From assembly GCF_000689395.1 (NCBI RefSeq), contig NZ_HG966617.1, positions 2,416,221-2,480,220 of the forward strand: a stretch of 64,000 nucleotides of DNA, given 5' to 3'. This document shows positions 56,001-62,040 of this stretch, one piece after another. Positions within the stretch are counted from its first letter, which is position 1. Each line of letters begins with the position of its first letter. The position numbers were made by a program, and so were the translations under genes. Source of the stretch: Candidatus Phaeomarinobacter ectocarpi (GTDB taxonomy: Bacteria; Pseudomonadota; Alphaproteobacteria; CGMCC-115125). The notes below the pieces were generated by a model. The model saw only the letters and a list, made by a program, of their open reading frames with translations, ran no database searches and was not told where the DNA came from.

Positions 56001-58165
56001 AAACCGGCTCAATCCACCACATCGAACTGAATAACGATCCAACCGACAGCTATGAAGATGCGCCAAACATAGCGCGTTCAGTTGATACGGTGGACGGCGG
56101 CACCTACACAGTGACGTTCGATTACGCACCGCGTCCTGGTTACGACGCAACAGTCAACCAGATTGAAGTGGTGTGGGACGGCCAGGTCGTGGCCACAATC
56201 TCCGCAGACGGCACGAGTGATACCGCCCTCAACTGGCAATCTCACACACTGACACTGTCAGGTGACGGCAATCCGGCTGAGATCGAATTCCGCGAAGCAG
56301 GCACAGATACCGATTACGGTCGCGGCATGATGCTCGACAACATCCAGATGGTTGAAACACTTGAGAACGCCGCAAGCGGTGTTGAAGGTGGAACCATTGA
56401 TCTGCCGGACATCACAGCCTCTCTGACGGACACAGATGGCTCAGAGAGCCTGGCAGTGACTGTCAGCGCCATCCCTGAAGGCGCCGTGCTGACCGACGGC
56501 ACGAACACCTTTACAGCGAGCGCTGGCAATACATCCGTAGATGTGTCCGGTTGGGATATGGATGGCATGTCCATCACCACGCCAGACAACTACACCGGTA
56601 CAGCGGCCCTTCAGGTCACTGCAACGTCCACGGAGTCAGAAGGCGGCGCCACATCGTCCACTTCAAGCACATTGAATGTGTATGTGGAAAATGTGGAAGA
56701 AGCCGCGACCGACATTGCTCTGGATGGCTCGACGGTTACAGAGAATGCAGCTGGTGCAGTTGTCGGCTCTCTCAGTGTCACGGACGCTGATGTTGGCGAC
56801 ACGCATACATACGCTGTATCTGACAGTCGATTTGAAGTCGTCGGTGGCGATCTGAAGCTGAAGGACGGCGTAAGCCTTGATTTCGAGGCAGAACCCACGG
56901 TCGACGTCACCGTGACCGTCACGGATTCAGCCGGACTGACCTATGCCGAAGACTTCACGGTCAACGTGTCCGATGTGGACGAGACAGTTACGCTGTTCAG
57001 CGAAAACTTCTCAGGCATTGCAGACTTCACGCAATCGGACTCTGGCAGCTCGGCTTGGTCGGCAGAAGGTGAAAACACCGACTTTGGCTCCAGCTCTCAG
57101 CATGGTGTCCGTGACGAGTCCTACAAGATGGGTCAAACCACGGATGACAGTAATGACAACGAGTCCGTTGCAGTTTGGCGCAGTGAACAGATCGACATTG
57201 CAGGCAAAACCGGCCTTACGTTGAGCTTTGACCTGACCGCAAGCGGCGACATGGAAGAAAGCGGTTCGTGGCACGACTTCTTCAAGGCATATGCAGTTGT
57301 TGACGGTGAGCGAACTGAACTGATGGTTCAGGACGGCGACGCAGGCATATCTGGTACCCAGAGCATCTCTCTGACCAATATTCCGGTCGGCAATGAAGTA
57401 ACGATCGAGTTTGAAGGAAAGACGACAACCTCAAGCGAGTTCTACAACTTTGACAATGTAGAGCTGACCTCAAGCGGCGGCACAAGCGTTGACCTTGGAA
57501 ACGCCGGTACACCTGACGGCTGGACGCCTGAAGAAGTGATCTATGCGGACGGAGGCGACGACGAAGACGGCTCCTCGGATGATGAGCTGATGATCGGCGG
57601 CTCCGGCGACAACAAGCTCGACGGTAAAGACGGCGACGACGAGCTTCGTGGCGGCGATGGCGAAGACGAGCTTAAGGGAGACGACGGCGACGACACCCTG
57701 TATGGCGGCGCCGACGACGATAAACTCAAGGGCGAAGATGACAACGACTACCTTGATGGTGGTTCCGGCGACGATGAGCTCGATGGCGGTAAAGGCAACG
57801 ACATCCTCCTCGGCGGCACCGGCGACGATGAACTCGACGGTGGAGATGGCAACGACGTCCTGCGCGGCGGAGCAGGTGACGATGACCTGGACGGCGGCAA
57901 AGGCGATGACGTCTTCTTCTTCGGGATGGGCGACGGCAGCGACACCGCCGATGGCGGCGGCAATGGCTGGACCGACACCATCCGGCTTGAAAACGAAGAC
58001 GGCACGTCGCTTTCATCCGGCGACTGGACCCTCAGCCTGGATGACGGCTCCATCCAGAGCCAGGATGGAGACTCCATCGATCTGTCAGAAGATGCCTCAG
58101 GCATCATCACGCTGACCGACGGCAGCGAGATCAGCTTCGAGGGCATTGAACGCATCGAGTGGTAA
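47078..58165 (+). CDS. Giant cadherin-repeat RTX adhesin secreted by type I system
   Basis: A 3695-residue protein from ATG 47078 with AGGAG 7 nt upstream; a longer frame to 46973 lacks this. Layout: acidic, low-complexity N-terminal region 1-195; divergent cadherin-like repeat 196-292; six 94-residue repeats 293-856; two LamG-like plus repeat units 857-1133 and 1134-1409; sixteen 94-residue repeats 1410-2913; a jelly-roll-like region 2914-3207 (SEDFESWTG; LDNIQMVE); a further repeat 3208-3301; another jelly-roll-like region 3302-3506; twelve RTX nonapeptides 3507-3614; and a C-terminal secretion-signal region 3615-3695. Repeats carry D-x-N-E and D-x-D motifs for calcium. It is very acidic and lacks cysteine-rich or Sec signals. 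It probably mediates surface attachment or biofilm formation. Confidence 0.95.
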   Translation: MADGQDTNSTPSPKKDSDAAEAFRLDSANATARDEAVERARDYGSLDVLQGESDPANPNIHTGTRVPLDPGTTDGTVGAPNTDTAFVGSSVTPEGASTGGNNGNLGTTSGAVSYTETSIEPTDVPPAATLENTDLDETLTTGISTLEALTDRIARLADNPNGGQGAEAETTAAAAQDAAQAPVLPENDDDTEIVNRPPTDILLDNAGVFENAAPGTVVAVLSAIDPDSGEVFTYEIVGSSDMFEIVGNAVLVKEGAVLDHEALASVDLPLRVTDSSGNVYFETVTLDIVDVNEVATDIALDNTNIAENAAGGVVGTLSTTDQDAGDTHTYAVSDDRFEVVGGQLKLKDGVALDHEAAETISIDVTTTDTGGLSYTETFTVAVDDVNEVATDITLDNTSVAENTAGAVIGTLSTTDQDAGDTHSYSVSDARFEVVDGELKLKDGVALDHEASDSISIDVTTTDAGGLSRTETFNISVGDVNEVATDIALDNTSVAENAAGAIIGNLSTTDPDAGDTHSYSVSDTRFEVVDGQLKLKDSVALDHESGDSISIDVTTTDAGGLSRTETFSVAVGDVNEVATDIALDNTTVAENAAGAVIGTLTTTDVDDGDTHTYSVSDARFEVVDGNLKLRDGVALDHEAGDSVSIDVTTTDAGGLSRTETFNISVGDENEVATDIALDNTSVAENAAGAVVGTLSTTDVDDSDTHSYAVSDNRFEVVDGQLKLKDGVALDHEAGDSVSIDVTTTDAGGLSRTETFNISVGDENEVATDIALDNTSVAENAAGAVVGALSTTDVDDGDTHTYTVSDARFEVVDGNLKLKDGVSLDHETTDSVSLDVITTDAGGLSRTETFNISVGDVNEAPMDIALNDGTFAPADFSGQDGDSSGTSISERGLETDQAVVSISFTTADNTSGAQTLFETGGSGTGLNIVIEDGQLNVYAGSGNNLELSVPIDGETSYNMALELDKTSNTLKLLLSDDLSPGEMTEANSLAASRTDWTDTDWDGGDNLAIGNASGSTQGSVGGDFLGTIDGPGVRVFADSDLNDVNQLEQSNASINENDAGAVVGDLSTSDVDAGDTHTYTVSDNRFEVVDGQLKLKDGVSLDHETESTVSMDVTTTDSGGLTHTETFTVAIDDVNEAPVDITLSDADYISADYNGQDGDSSSDSISDRGLETDSAVVAVSFTTSEDTGGAQTLFETGGGGTGLNVVIEDGQLNIYAGSGNNLELSVPVDGATSYNLALELDKTSNTLKLLLSDELSPGDMTEANSLVASKTDWNDSDWDGGDTMSVGHTTSSTQGGVGGEFLGTIDGPGVRVFANADLDSIKANGVGGTVEENEAGAVVGKLSTTDVDAGDSHSYAVSDDRFEVVGGQLKLKDGVSLDHETAESVAVDVTTTDTGGLSHTETFTVTVGDANEAASDINLDNTSVAENAAGAVVGTLSTTDTDSGDTHTYSVSDARFEVVDGNLKLKDGVALDHEAGDSVSIDVTTTDAGGLSRTETFNISVGDVNEVATDIALDNTSVAENAAGAVIGTLSTTDVDDGDTHSYAVSDNRFEVVDGQLKLKDGVALDHEAGDSVSINVTTTDAGGLSRTETFNISVGDENEVATDIALDNTSVAENAAGAVVGALSTTDVDDGDTHTYTVSDARFEVVDGNLKLKDGVSLDHEAGESISIDVTTTDAGGLSRTESFDIAVGDVNEVATDIALDNTSVAENAAGAVVGTLSTTDADDGDTHSYAVSDSRFEVVDGELKLKDGVALDHEAGDSVSIDVTTTDAGGLSRTETFNISVGDVNEVATDIALDNTSVAENAAGAVVGTLSTTDVDDGDTHSYSVSDSRFEVVDGELKLKDGVSLDHESGDSVSLDVTTTDAGGLARTETFNITVGDANEVASDIALDNTSVAENAAGAVVGSLSTTDVDDGDTHSYSVSDARFEVVDGELKLKDGVSLDHEAGDSVSLDVTTTDAGGLSRTETFNISVGDVNEVATDIALDNTSVAENAAGAVVGTLSTTDVDDGDTHSYAVSDNRFEVVDGELKLKDGVSLDHESGDSISLDVTTTDAGGLARTETFNISVGDENEVATDIALDNTSVAENAAGAVVGTLSTTDADDGDTHSYAVSDTRFEVVDGELKLKDGVSLDHEAGDNISIDVTTTDAGGLSRTESFDIAVGDVNEVATDIALDNTTVAENNAGAVIGNLATTDPDAGDTHSYSVSDNRFEVVDGELKLKDGVSLDSNDAGTVSIDVTTTDAGGLSRTESFDIAVSNVNEAATDISLDNTSVAENAAGAVVGTLSTTDADVGDTHTYTVSDARFEVVDGELKLKDGVSLDHEAGDSVSIDVTTTDAGGLSFTESFDIAVGDVNEVATDIALDNTSVAENAAGAVVGTLSTTDVDDGDTHSYSVSDARFEVVDGELKLKDGVSLDHEAGDSVSIDVTTTDAGGLSRTESFSITVGDENEVATDIALDNTSVAENAAGAVVGTLSTTDPDAGDTHSYSVSDTRFEVVDGELKLKDGVSLDHEAGDSVSLDVTTTDAGGLSRTETFTISVGDENEVATDISLDNTSVAENAAGAVVGTLSTTDVDDGDTHSYAVSDNRFEVVDGELKLKDGVALDHEAGDSISINVTTTDAGGLSRTESFDIAVGDVNEVATDISLDNTTVAENAAGAVVGTLSTTDVDDGDTHSYAVSDNRFEVVDGELKLKDGVSLDHEAGDSVSIDVTTTDAGGLSRTETFNISVGDENEVATDIALDNTSVAENAAGAVVGALSTTDADAGDTHTYTVSDNRFEVVDGNLKLKDGVALDHEAGDSISIDVTTTDAGGLSRTESFDIAVSDVNEVATDISLDNTTVAENAAGAVVGTLSTTDVDEGDTHSYAVSDTRFEVVDGELKLKDGVSLDHEAGDSVSIDVTTTDAGGLSRTETFNISVGDVDEIASAPTLDIGDTTRTVFSEDFESWTGSVVDEGGDHIAAQNGWSSDGVVEVRDTGAGGNGSETGSIHHIELNNDPTDSYEDAPNIARSVDTVDGGTYTVTFDYAPRPGYDATVNQIEVVWDGQVVATISADGTSDTALNWQSHTLTLSGDGNPAEIEFREAGTDTDYGRGMMLDNIQMVETLENAASGVEGGTIDLPDITASLTDTDGSESLAVTVSAIPEGAVLTDGTNTFTASAGNTSVDVSGWDMDGMSITTPDNYTGTAALQVTATSTESEGGATSSTSSTLNVYVENVEEAATDIALDGSTVTENAAGAVVGSLSVTDADVGDTHTYAVSDSRFEVVGGDLKLKDGVSLDFEAEPTVDVTVTVTDSAGLTYAEDFTVNVSDVDETVTLFSENFSGIADFTQSDSGSSAWSAEGENTDFGSSSQHGVRDESYKMGQTTDDSNDNESVAVWRSEQIDIAGKTGLTLSFDLTASGDMEESGSWHDFFKAYAVVDGERTELMVQDGDAGISGTQSISLTNIPVGNEVTIEFEGKTTTSSEFYNFDNVELTSSGGTSVDLGNAGTPDGWTPEEVIYADGGDDEDGSSDDELMIGGSGDNKLDGKDGDDELRGGDGEDELKGDDGDDTLYGGADDDKLKGEDDNDYLDGGSGDDELDGGKGNDILLGGTGDDELDGGDGNDVLRGGAGDDDLDGGKGDDVFFFGMGDGSDTADGGGNGWTDTIRLENEDGTSLSSGDWTLSLDDGSIQSQDGDSIDLSEDASGIITLTDGSEISFEGIERIEW
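47663..47953 (+). repeat. Divergent founding cadherin-like repeat
   Basis: A 97-residue repeat (starts RPPTDILLDNAGVFENAAPG) that aligns with the later 94-residue repeats but is clearly more diverged. It borders the low-complexity N-terminus. Confidence 0.75.
47954..49645 (+). repeat. Six tandem 282-bp cadherin-like repeats
   Basis: Units 1-6 begin exactly every 282 bp (94 codons) with EVATDIALDNT-type starts, then VAENAAGAVVGTLSTTD and RFEVVDGELKLKDGV. No length change occurs within the block. The last three units (48800-49645) closely match the first three of the later array in residue pattern and DNA. Confidence 0.95.
49646..50476 (+). repeat. LamG-like insert plus cadherin repeat, copy A
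   Basis: An 831-bp unit (277 residues). About 190 residues have a concanavalin/LamG-like pattern (TLFETGGSGTGLNIVIEDGQ; FLGTIDGPGVRVF), followed by one repeat beginning near ASINENDAG. It is closely paralogous to the next unit. Confidence 0.85.
50477..51304 (+). repeat. LamG-like insert plus cadherin repeat, copy B
   Basis: An 828-bp unit (276 residues), an in-tandem duplicate of copy A with one codon fewer. It has the same motifs (TLFETGGGGTGLNVVIEDGQ; FLGTIDGPGVRVF) and ends with a repeat beginning at VEENEAG. Confidence 0.85.
51305..55816 (+). repeat. Sixteen tandem 282-bp cadherin-like repeats
   Basis: Units 9-24 occupy exactly 16 x 282 bp. Protein identity between units is very high, while many codon third positions differ. 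Unit 17 (53561-53842) is the outlier, with SLDSNDAGTVS in place of SLDHEAGDSVS. The block ends where GDVDEIAS begins. Confidence 0.95.
56699..56980 (+). repeat. Isolated C-terminal cadherin-like repeat
   Basis: A single 94-residue repeat (EAATDIALDGSTVTENAAG start) separated from the main array by a jelly-roll-like region. It is more diverged (FEAEPTVDVTVTVTDSAG). Confidence 0.85.
57596..57919 (+). repeat. RTX calcium-binding nonapeptide block
   Basis: Twelve consecutive nine-residue units of the GGxGxDxLx type (for example GGSGDDELD, GGKGNDILL, GGTGDDELD). In secreted RTX proteins these fold into a calcium-bound parallel beta-roll after export. Some early units are degenerate (GKDGDDELR, GEDDNDYLD). 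Confidence 0.93.
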
Positions 58166-58190
58166 CCCACAGCTGCATTCGCGAAAAACA

Positions 58191-58222
58191 AAGGCGCTGA
58201 CCAGAAATGGTCAGCGCCTTTT
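58191..58222 (+). terminator. Terminator of the adhesin gene
   Basis: A perfect 13-bp stem AAGGCGCTGACCA (58191-58203) / TGGTCAGCGCCTT (58208-58220) with loop GAAA, followed by TT. A and T runs flank it, so it may also stop leftward transcription downstream of the tRNA gene. Confidence 0.85.
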
Positions 58223-58257
58223 GCTTTTGGACCCAACCTCTCATGCCTGAGAGGAAA

Positions 58258-58332
58258 TGGTGGGCGCGGCTGGGATTGAACCAGCGACCCCTACGATGTC
58301 ACCGTAGTGCTCTCCCACTGAGCTACGCGCCC
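58258..58332 (-). tRNA. tRNA-Val (anticodon GAC)
   Basis: Read on the minus strand from 58332: acceptor stem GGGCGCG/CGCGCCC; D-arm GCTC...GAGC; anticodon stem CTACG/CGTAG around loop GTGACAT, anticodon GAC (Val); T-arm GCTGG/CCAGC with loop TTCAATC; discriminator A at 58261 and encoded CCA at 58258-58260. All stems pair perfectly. It sits between the adhesin terminator and the MFS gene. Confidence 0.97.
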
Positions 58333-58444
58333 TCACCTGAACCATCAGGAAGGTGGGTCTGCCTTATTCGCGGCAGGGCGAACCATATATCGGGATTGAA
58401 GACCCGGTGCAACCGTCTTCCGCATGAAGCCACTGCCCTTCCAG

Positions 58445-59887
58445 CTAGTCTGAGGCGTCTGCTTCTATCCGCACAAACACCGCCGCCACGCCACCTCCGG
58501 CCGCTGCAAAAAGGGCCGCAACGAACATGGCCGTCCCGAACCCCTCCACCAAAGACGCCAGACCGGCGTCACCCGCCGCCAGCACCGGGCCAATCAGGGC
58601 GGTCGCGATCAGGCCTGCAGACCGTGCCACAGCATTGTTCACACCAGACGCCACACCGGCGAAGTCTCCGGGTACAGCATCCATGACCGCCGTGGTGAGC
58701 GGTGCTACACTCGCCGCCGTGCCGACAGCCATGATGACAAGAGGCGGCAGCATATCGGTCCAGTAGCTGAACACGTCTGCCGGCACAAAGGACAACCAGA
58801 AAAACCCAACCGCCACCAGTAGCGGACCAACGGTCAAAACCAGGCGCACGCCAAGCCGGCCCGCCAGACCGCCAAGGACCGGCGACAGAAATCCGAGGAT
58901 GAGCGGCATGGGCAGCATTGCCAGACCGGTCTCAATGGCGGTGAAGCCAAAGCCGGTAATGAGCGTATAGGGCAGCAACACCAGCAACCCGCCCAGTGCA
59001 CCGTACAAAAACAGCGTCAGTACCGAGATCGCCGAAAAATCAGGTGTACCAAACAACTGAAGCGGCATCATCGCGCGATCCCCAAGCCGTTTTTCAACAC
59101 CAATGAAGGCGACAAAACAGAGCACCCCAACACCCAGAGGTCCAGCCACAAGCACGTCAGAAATACCCGCTTCTGGTAGCCGGACCAGCGCCCAGACAAT
59201 CATCGCCAAGGCAAGAGTGACCAAAGCAGCCCCGGACCAGTCCAGGGGCGCCGCTGCATCGCTTGTTTCGCAGCTTTCACTGATCGCCCATTGACCGATT
59301 GCGATTGCGGCCGCAGCGCCCGGCACAACAATCAGAAAGGCCCAACGCCAATCCGCAACATCAACAATCCATCCACCGAGTATGGGTGCCGCTGCCCCTG
59401 CAAACGCCCCTGCCGCCGCCCAGATGCCGATTGCTCGCCCCCGCGCTGCACCCTTGAAGGCGGCAGCGATGATCGCGAGGCTGTTGGGAGCAAGCAGGGC
59501 CGCACCGATGCCCTGGACGATGCGTGCGACAAGCAAGGTGGAAATCTCAGGCGCAAGGGCGCAGGCAAGACTGCCGACGGCAAACAGAAAGAGTCCGACC
59601 TGAAAAATGAGCTTGCGCCCATAGTGGTCGCCCAAAGCACCCCCCATCAGCACCAGCGCACCAACTGGCAACAGGTAGGAATTGATGATCCATTGAGCCC
59701 CGGTTGCCCCGACACCAAGGTCATTCAGCATGGACGGAAGCGCGATGTTGACAATAGACCCTTCAACAAAGGCGAGGCTGGACGCCAGTATCGTCGCCAC
59801 AAGCGTCCCGGTTTCGTTGACGCATGGCGTCACCTTGTCCGGCTTTGCGATGCTTTCATCGCAAGGAGGTGCAAGCGCAGTGGGCAT
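58445..59887 (-). CDS. MFS drug efflux transporter (DHA2, EmrB/QacA-like)
   Basis: A 480-residue protein from ATG 59887 with GGAG upstream (a GTG at 59899 is possible). It has about 14 transmembrane helices. It carries LASSLAFVEGSIVNIALPSM (DHA2 helix-1 motif), GGALGDHYGRKLIFQVG (motif A), LLVARIVQGIGAALLAP (motif B) and GAFAGAAAPILGGWIVD (motif C, antiporter). It is a proton-driven exporter; drug substrates are unknown. No membrane fusion partner is adjacent. Confidence 0.9.
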   Translation of the reverse strand: MPTALAPPCDESIAKPDKVTPCVNETGTLVATILASSLAFVEGSIVNIALPSMLNDLGVGATGAQWIINSYLLPVGALVLMGGALGDHYGRKLIFQVGLFLFAVGSLACALAPEISTLLVARIVQGIGAALLAPNSLAIIAAAFKGAARGRAIGIWAAAGAFAGAAAPILGGWIVDVADWRWAFLIVVPGAAAAIAIGQWAISESCETSDAAAPLDWSGAALVTLALAMIVWALVRLPEAGISDVLVAGPLGVGVLCFVAFIGVEKRLGDRAMMPLQLFGTPDFSAISVLTLFLYGALGGLLVLLPYTLITGFGFTAIETGLAMLPMPLILGFLSPVLGGLAGRLGVRLVLTVGPLLVAVGFFWLSFVPADVFSYWTDMLPPLVIMAVGTAASVAPLTTAVMDAVPGDFAGVASGVNNAVARSAGLIATALIGPVLAAGDAGLASLVEGFGTAMFVAALFAAAGGGVAAVFVRIEADASD

Positions 59888-60009
59888 GGCGAACTCCACG
59901 CAGAGCGCGCGTCACGGGAATACGCAACGCGTCCGTCTGCGCCCAAAGCTTAGCCGACGGTCACGACAAGGAAATATGGATATTTGAAAAGCAGGGCAGC
60001 CGGATTGGG

Positions 60010-60369
60010 CTAGGCTGCCAACAGCCGATCAACTTCCTGCACGAGTTCGCGCAGGTGGAAGGGCTTGGAAAGAACGCGGGCTTCTTTCGGCGCTTCTGAT
60101 TCAGGATTGAGCGCAACAGCCGCAAAGCCCGTAATGAACATGATCTTGAGTGTTGGATCGAGTTCCGCAGCGCGACGCGCCAGCTCGATGCCATCCATTT
60201 CCGGCATCACAATGTCCGTCAGAAGGACATCAAACACGTCGCCGATGAGTTTTTCGTGGGCCAGGTCGCCGCTGCCATAGGAAATGACGCTATGACCGGC
60301 TTTTTCCAAGGCGTTGGCCAGAAAGCGCCGCATGCTCTCATCATCTTCAGCCAACAAAATACGCGCCAT
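60010..60369 (-). CDS. cpdR: CpdR-like single-domain response regulator
   Basis: A 119-residue receiver-only protein. It starts MARILLAEDDESMRRFLANA; phosphoacceptor Asp52 (LLTDIVMPEMDG), Thr in MFITGF and Lys in VLSKPF are intact. In Caulobacter, unphosphorylated CpdR directs ClpXP to degrade cell-cycle regulators, controlled by CckA-ChpT. Its position divergent from an N-formylglutamate amidohydrolase gene is the same as in other alphaproteobacteria. Confidence 0.92.
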   Translation of the reverse strand: MARILLAEDDESMRRFLANALEKAGHSVISYGSGDLAHEKLIGDVFDVLLTDIVMPEMDGIELARRAAELDPTLKIMFITGFAAVALNPESEAPKEARVLSKPFHLRELVQEVDRLLAA

Positions 60370-60650
60370 GGTCTGAGCCCCCGAATTCCCGCTCTTTTTT
60401 ACCGAATCGACGTCTCCAAACGCCCCCGGTATGGCTTCGTTTATAGGAACCGAATGGTAAACGCAGAGTTAGCGCCGACAGCTGACAGCAAATAAACGCC
60501 TCAAAATCAAAGCTTTTGCGCCACGCAGCAGCCAAAAAGGGCGCATGGGCATTAAAACCCGACCTGCGCGTGCTACATTAAGGCTCCAGCCGTGCTCCTC
60601 TAGGTGCCGGACATTTGGCACCACGGATAAGGCAAGGGCAGGAGCCTTGA

Positions 60651-61604
60651 ATGTCAGCTGACAGCACGGGGAACGAGACCGAAGGCGCAAAGGCGCATGA
60701 GGAACCTCGCCGGGATTTCAATCCACCCTTCACCATTGCAGCACCTGACATCCAGACGGTCCCCTTTGCGCTGAACTCGCCGCATTCAGGCCGCATCTAT
60801 CCCCCCGCCTTCCTTTCCGCATCAAGGCTCGACGCCCTGTCCATCCGACGGTCTGAGGACAGCTTTGTGGATGAGATTTTTTCCGGCGCACCGCGTTTGG
60901 GTGCTCCCATGCTCAAGGCGAATTTCCCGCGTGCCTATCTGGACACCAACCGCGAGCCCTACGAGCTCGACCCGGCCATGTTCCACGATGCGCTGCCGCC
61001 TCATGCCAACACCCGCTCCGTGCGGGTGGCAGGTGGCCTGGGCACCATCGCCCGCGTCGTCGCTGATTCAACAGAGATCTACCGCGCGCCATTGAGCTAT
61101 GCGGAGGCAGATCACCGCATTCGCACGCTCTATATGCCCTACCATCAGGCGCTGTCAGACCTGCTGGAAACAACTTTCCGCCGGTTCGGCTGTGCAGTCC
61201 TGCTGGATTGCCACTCAATGCCGTCCCACGCGGGGCCGTTTGAGGACGACATGGGCACATCGCGTGCCGATATTGTGCTGGGTGACCGCTACGGCGTGTC
61301 CGCCGCCCCTGCCCTGACAGATACTGCGGAGCGCATTTTGACAGATCTGGGCTACTCGGTGGTGCGCAACACGCCCTATGCCGGTGGCTTCAACACAGAG
61401 CACTACGGTCGCCCCGCCCAGGGGCTTCATGCCCTGCAGATAGAAATCAACCGGGCTCTCTATATGGATGAAGCCCGGGTGACCCGAGCCGCAGGCCTCA
61501 ACCGCCTGACGCGGGATATGGGAGAGTTTGTGGCGCGTCTGGCCCTGATGGACCGCGCCTTCCTGGCCCCGACATCTCCCCCCAGTGCCCTATCTGCTGA
61601 ATAG
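60651..61604 (+). CDS. N-formylglutamate amidohydrolase family protein (copy 2)
   Basis: A 317-residue zinc hydrolase. Visible: VPFALNSPHSGRIYPPAFL, RAYLDTNREPYELDP, VLLDCHSMPSH and GGFNTEHYGRP followed by LQIEINRALYMDE. It is the alphaproteobacterial member found beside cpdR, more like true HutG than the copy at 19862. No other histidine-degradation genes are present, so the substrate remains open. Confidence 0.9.
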   Translation: MSADSTGNETEGAKAHEEPRRDFNPPFTIAAPDIQTVPFALNSPHSGRIYPPAFLSASRLDALSIRRSEDSFVDEIFSGAPRLGAPMLKANFPRAYLDTNREPYELDPAMFHDALPPHANTRSVRVAGGLGTIARVVADSTEIYRAPLSYAEADHRIRTLYMPYHQALSDLLETTFRRFGCAVLLDCHSMPSHAGPFEDDMGTSRADIVLGDRYGVSAAPALTDTAERILTDLGYSVVRNTPYAGGFNTEHYGRPAQGLHALQIEINRALYMDEARVTRAAGLNRLTRDMGEFVARLALMDRAFLAPTSPPSALSAE

Positions 61605-61629
61605 AAAATCCTGACACGCCAGCCCTAGG

Positions 61630-61732
61630 ACAAAAAAAGAGGCCGTCTGGAAAATCCAGACGGCCCAAGTTCAGGGAGGAAACGCCCAGGAAGGGCAGCG
61701 GCAAGGCGGGCTGAGCGCTCGCAATGCCGCGT
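61630..61732 (-). ncRNA. Candidate small RNA, about 100 nt
   Basis: On the minus strand a promoter-like pair TTGAAT (61762-61767) and CAAATT (61739-61744), 17 bp apart, points to a start near 61732. About 70 nt on, the perfect stem GGCCGTCTGG / CCAGACGGCC (61641-61665) is followed by CTTTTTTT, a strong Rho-independent terminator. Between them is the unpaired stretch GTTTCCTCCCTGAACTT; the CCTCCC core is complementary to Shine-Dalgarno sequences, a feature of alphaproteobacterial trans-acting sRNAs. No minus-strand coding gene could use this terminator. Confidence 0.5.
61634..61665 (-). terminator. Strong terminator on the minus strand
   Basis: A 10-bp perfect stem with a 5-nt loop (61641-61665), followed on the minus strand by CTC and seven T. 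On the plus strand there is no T run, so it does not serve the amidohydrolase gene upstream. Confidence 0.8.
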
Positions 61733-62040
61733 TGCAACAATTTGGCACTGCGCTGCACAAAATTCAAGGCATTCCGCCTCAGATGCAGGAAAATCAAACG
61801 CATAGCAGCCGTGCGGACGTGCATTTCTGTGTGTAACTCCGCAAGTCCTTGATTGCAGTGCACAATTTGATCAGGTGAATTTGTGTTCACAAACATTTCG
61901 GCTTGTGGGTGCCATGGGCCAGCCATCACCCCCAGTAAGAGCCCGTTAACCTTTGTGACAGCAAGATAGTTCCAGCAATTTTGCACCATAAGGGCCCAAT
62001 GCCGCCATTTCCGGTACGGGTCGGGGCGGATCACGGGCAC

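Larger units (their letters stand above)
61605..62040. other. 436-bp intergenic region containing an sRNA candidate
   Basis: No credible protein gene: the long minus-strand frame across it shows no conserved domain or start signal. The left part holds a minus-strand promoter-like pair and a terminator (see ncRNA). The right part holds the upstream region of the transglycosylase gene. Confidence 0.55.

Noticed and set aside
41423-58332. Adhesin/exporter block as a tRNA-borne genomic island
   Set aside because: Although tRNA-Val lies at one edge, there is no integrase, no duplicated tRNA end and no visible change in base composition.
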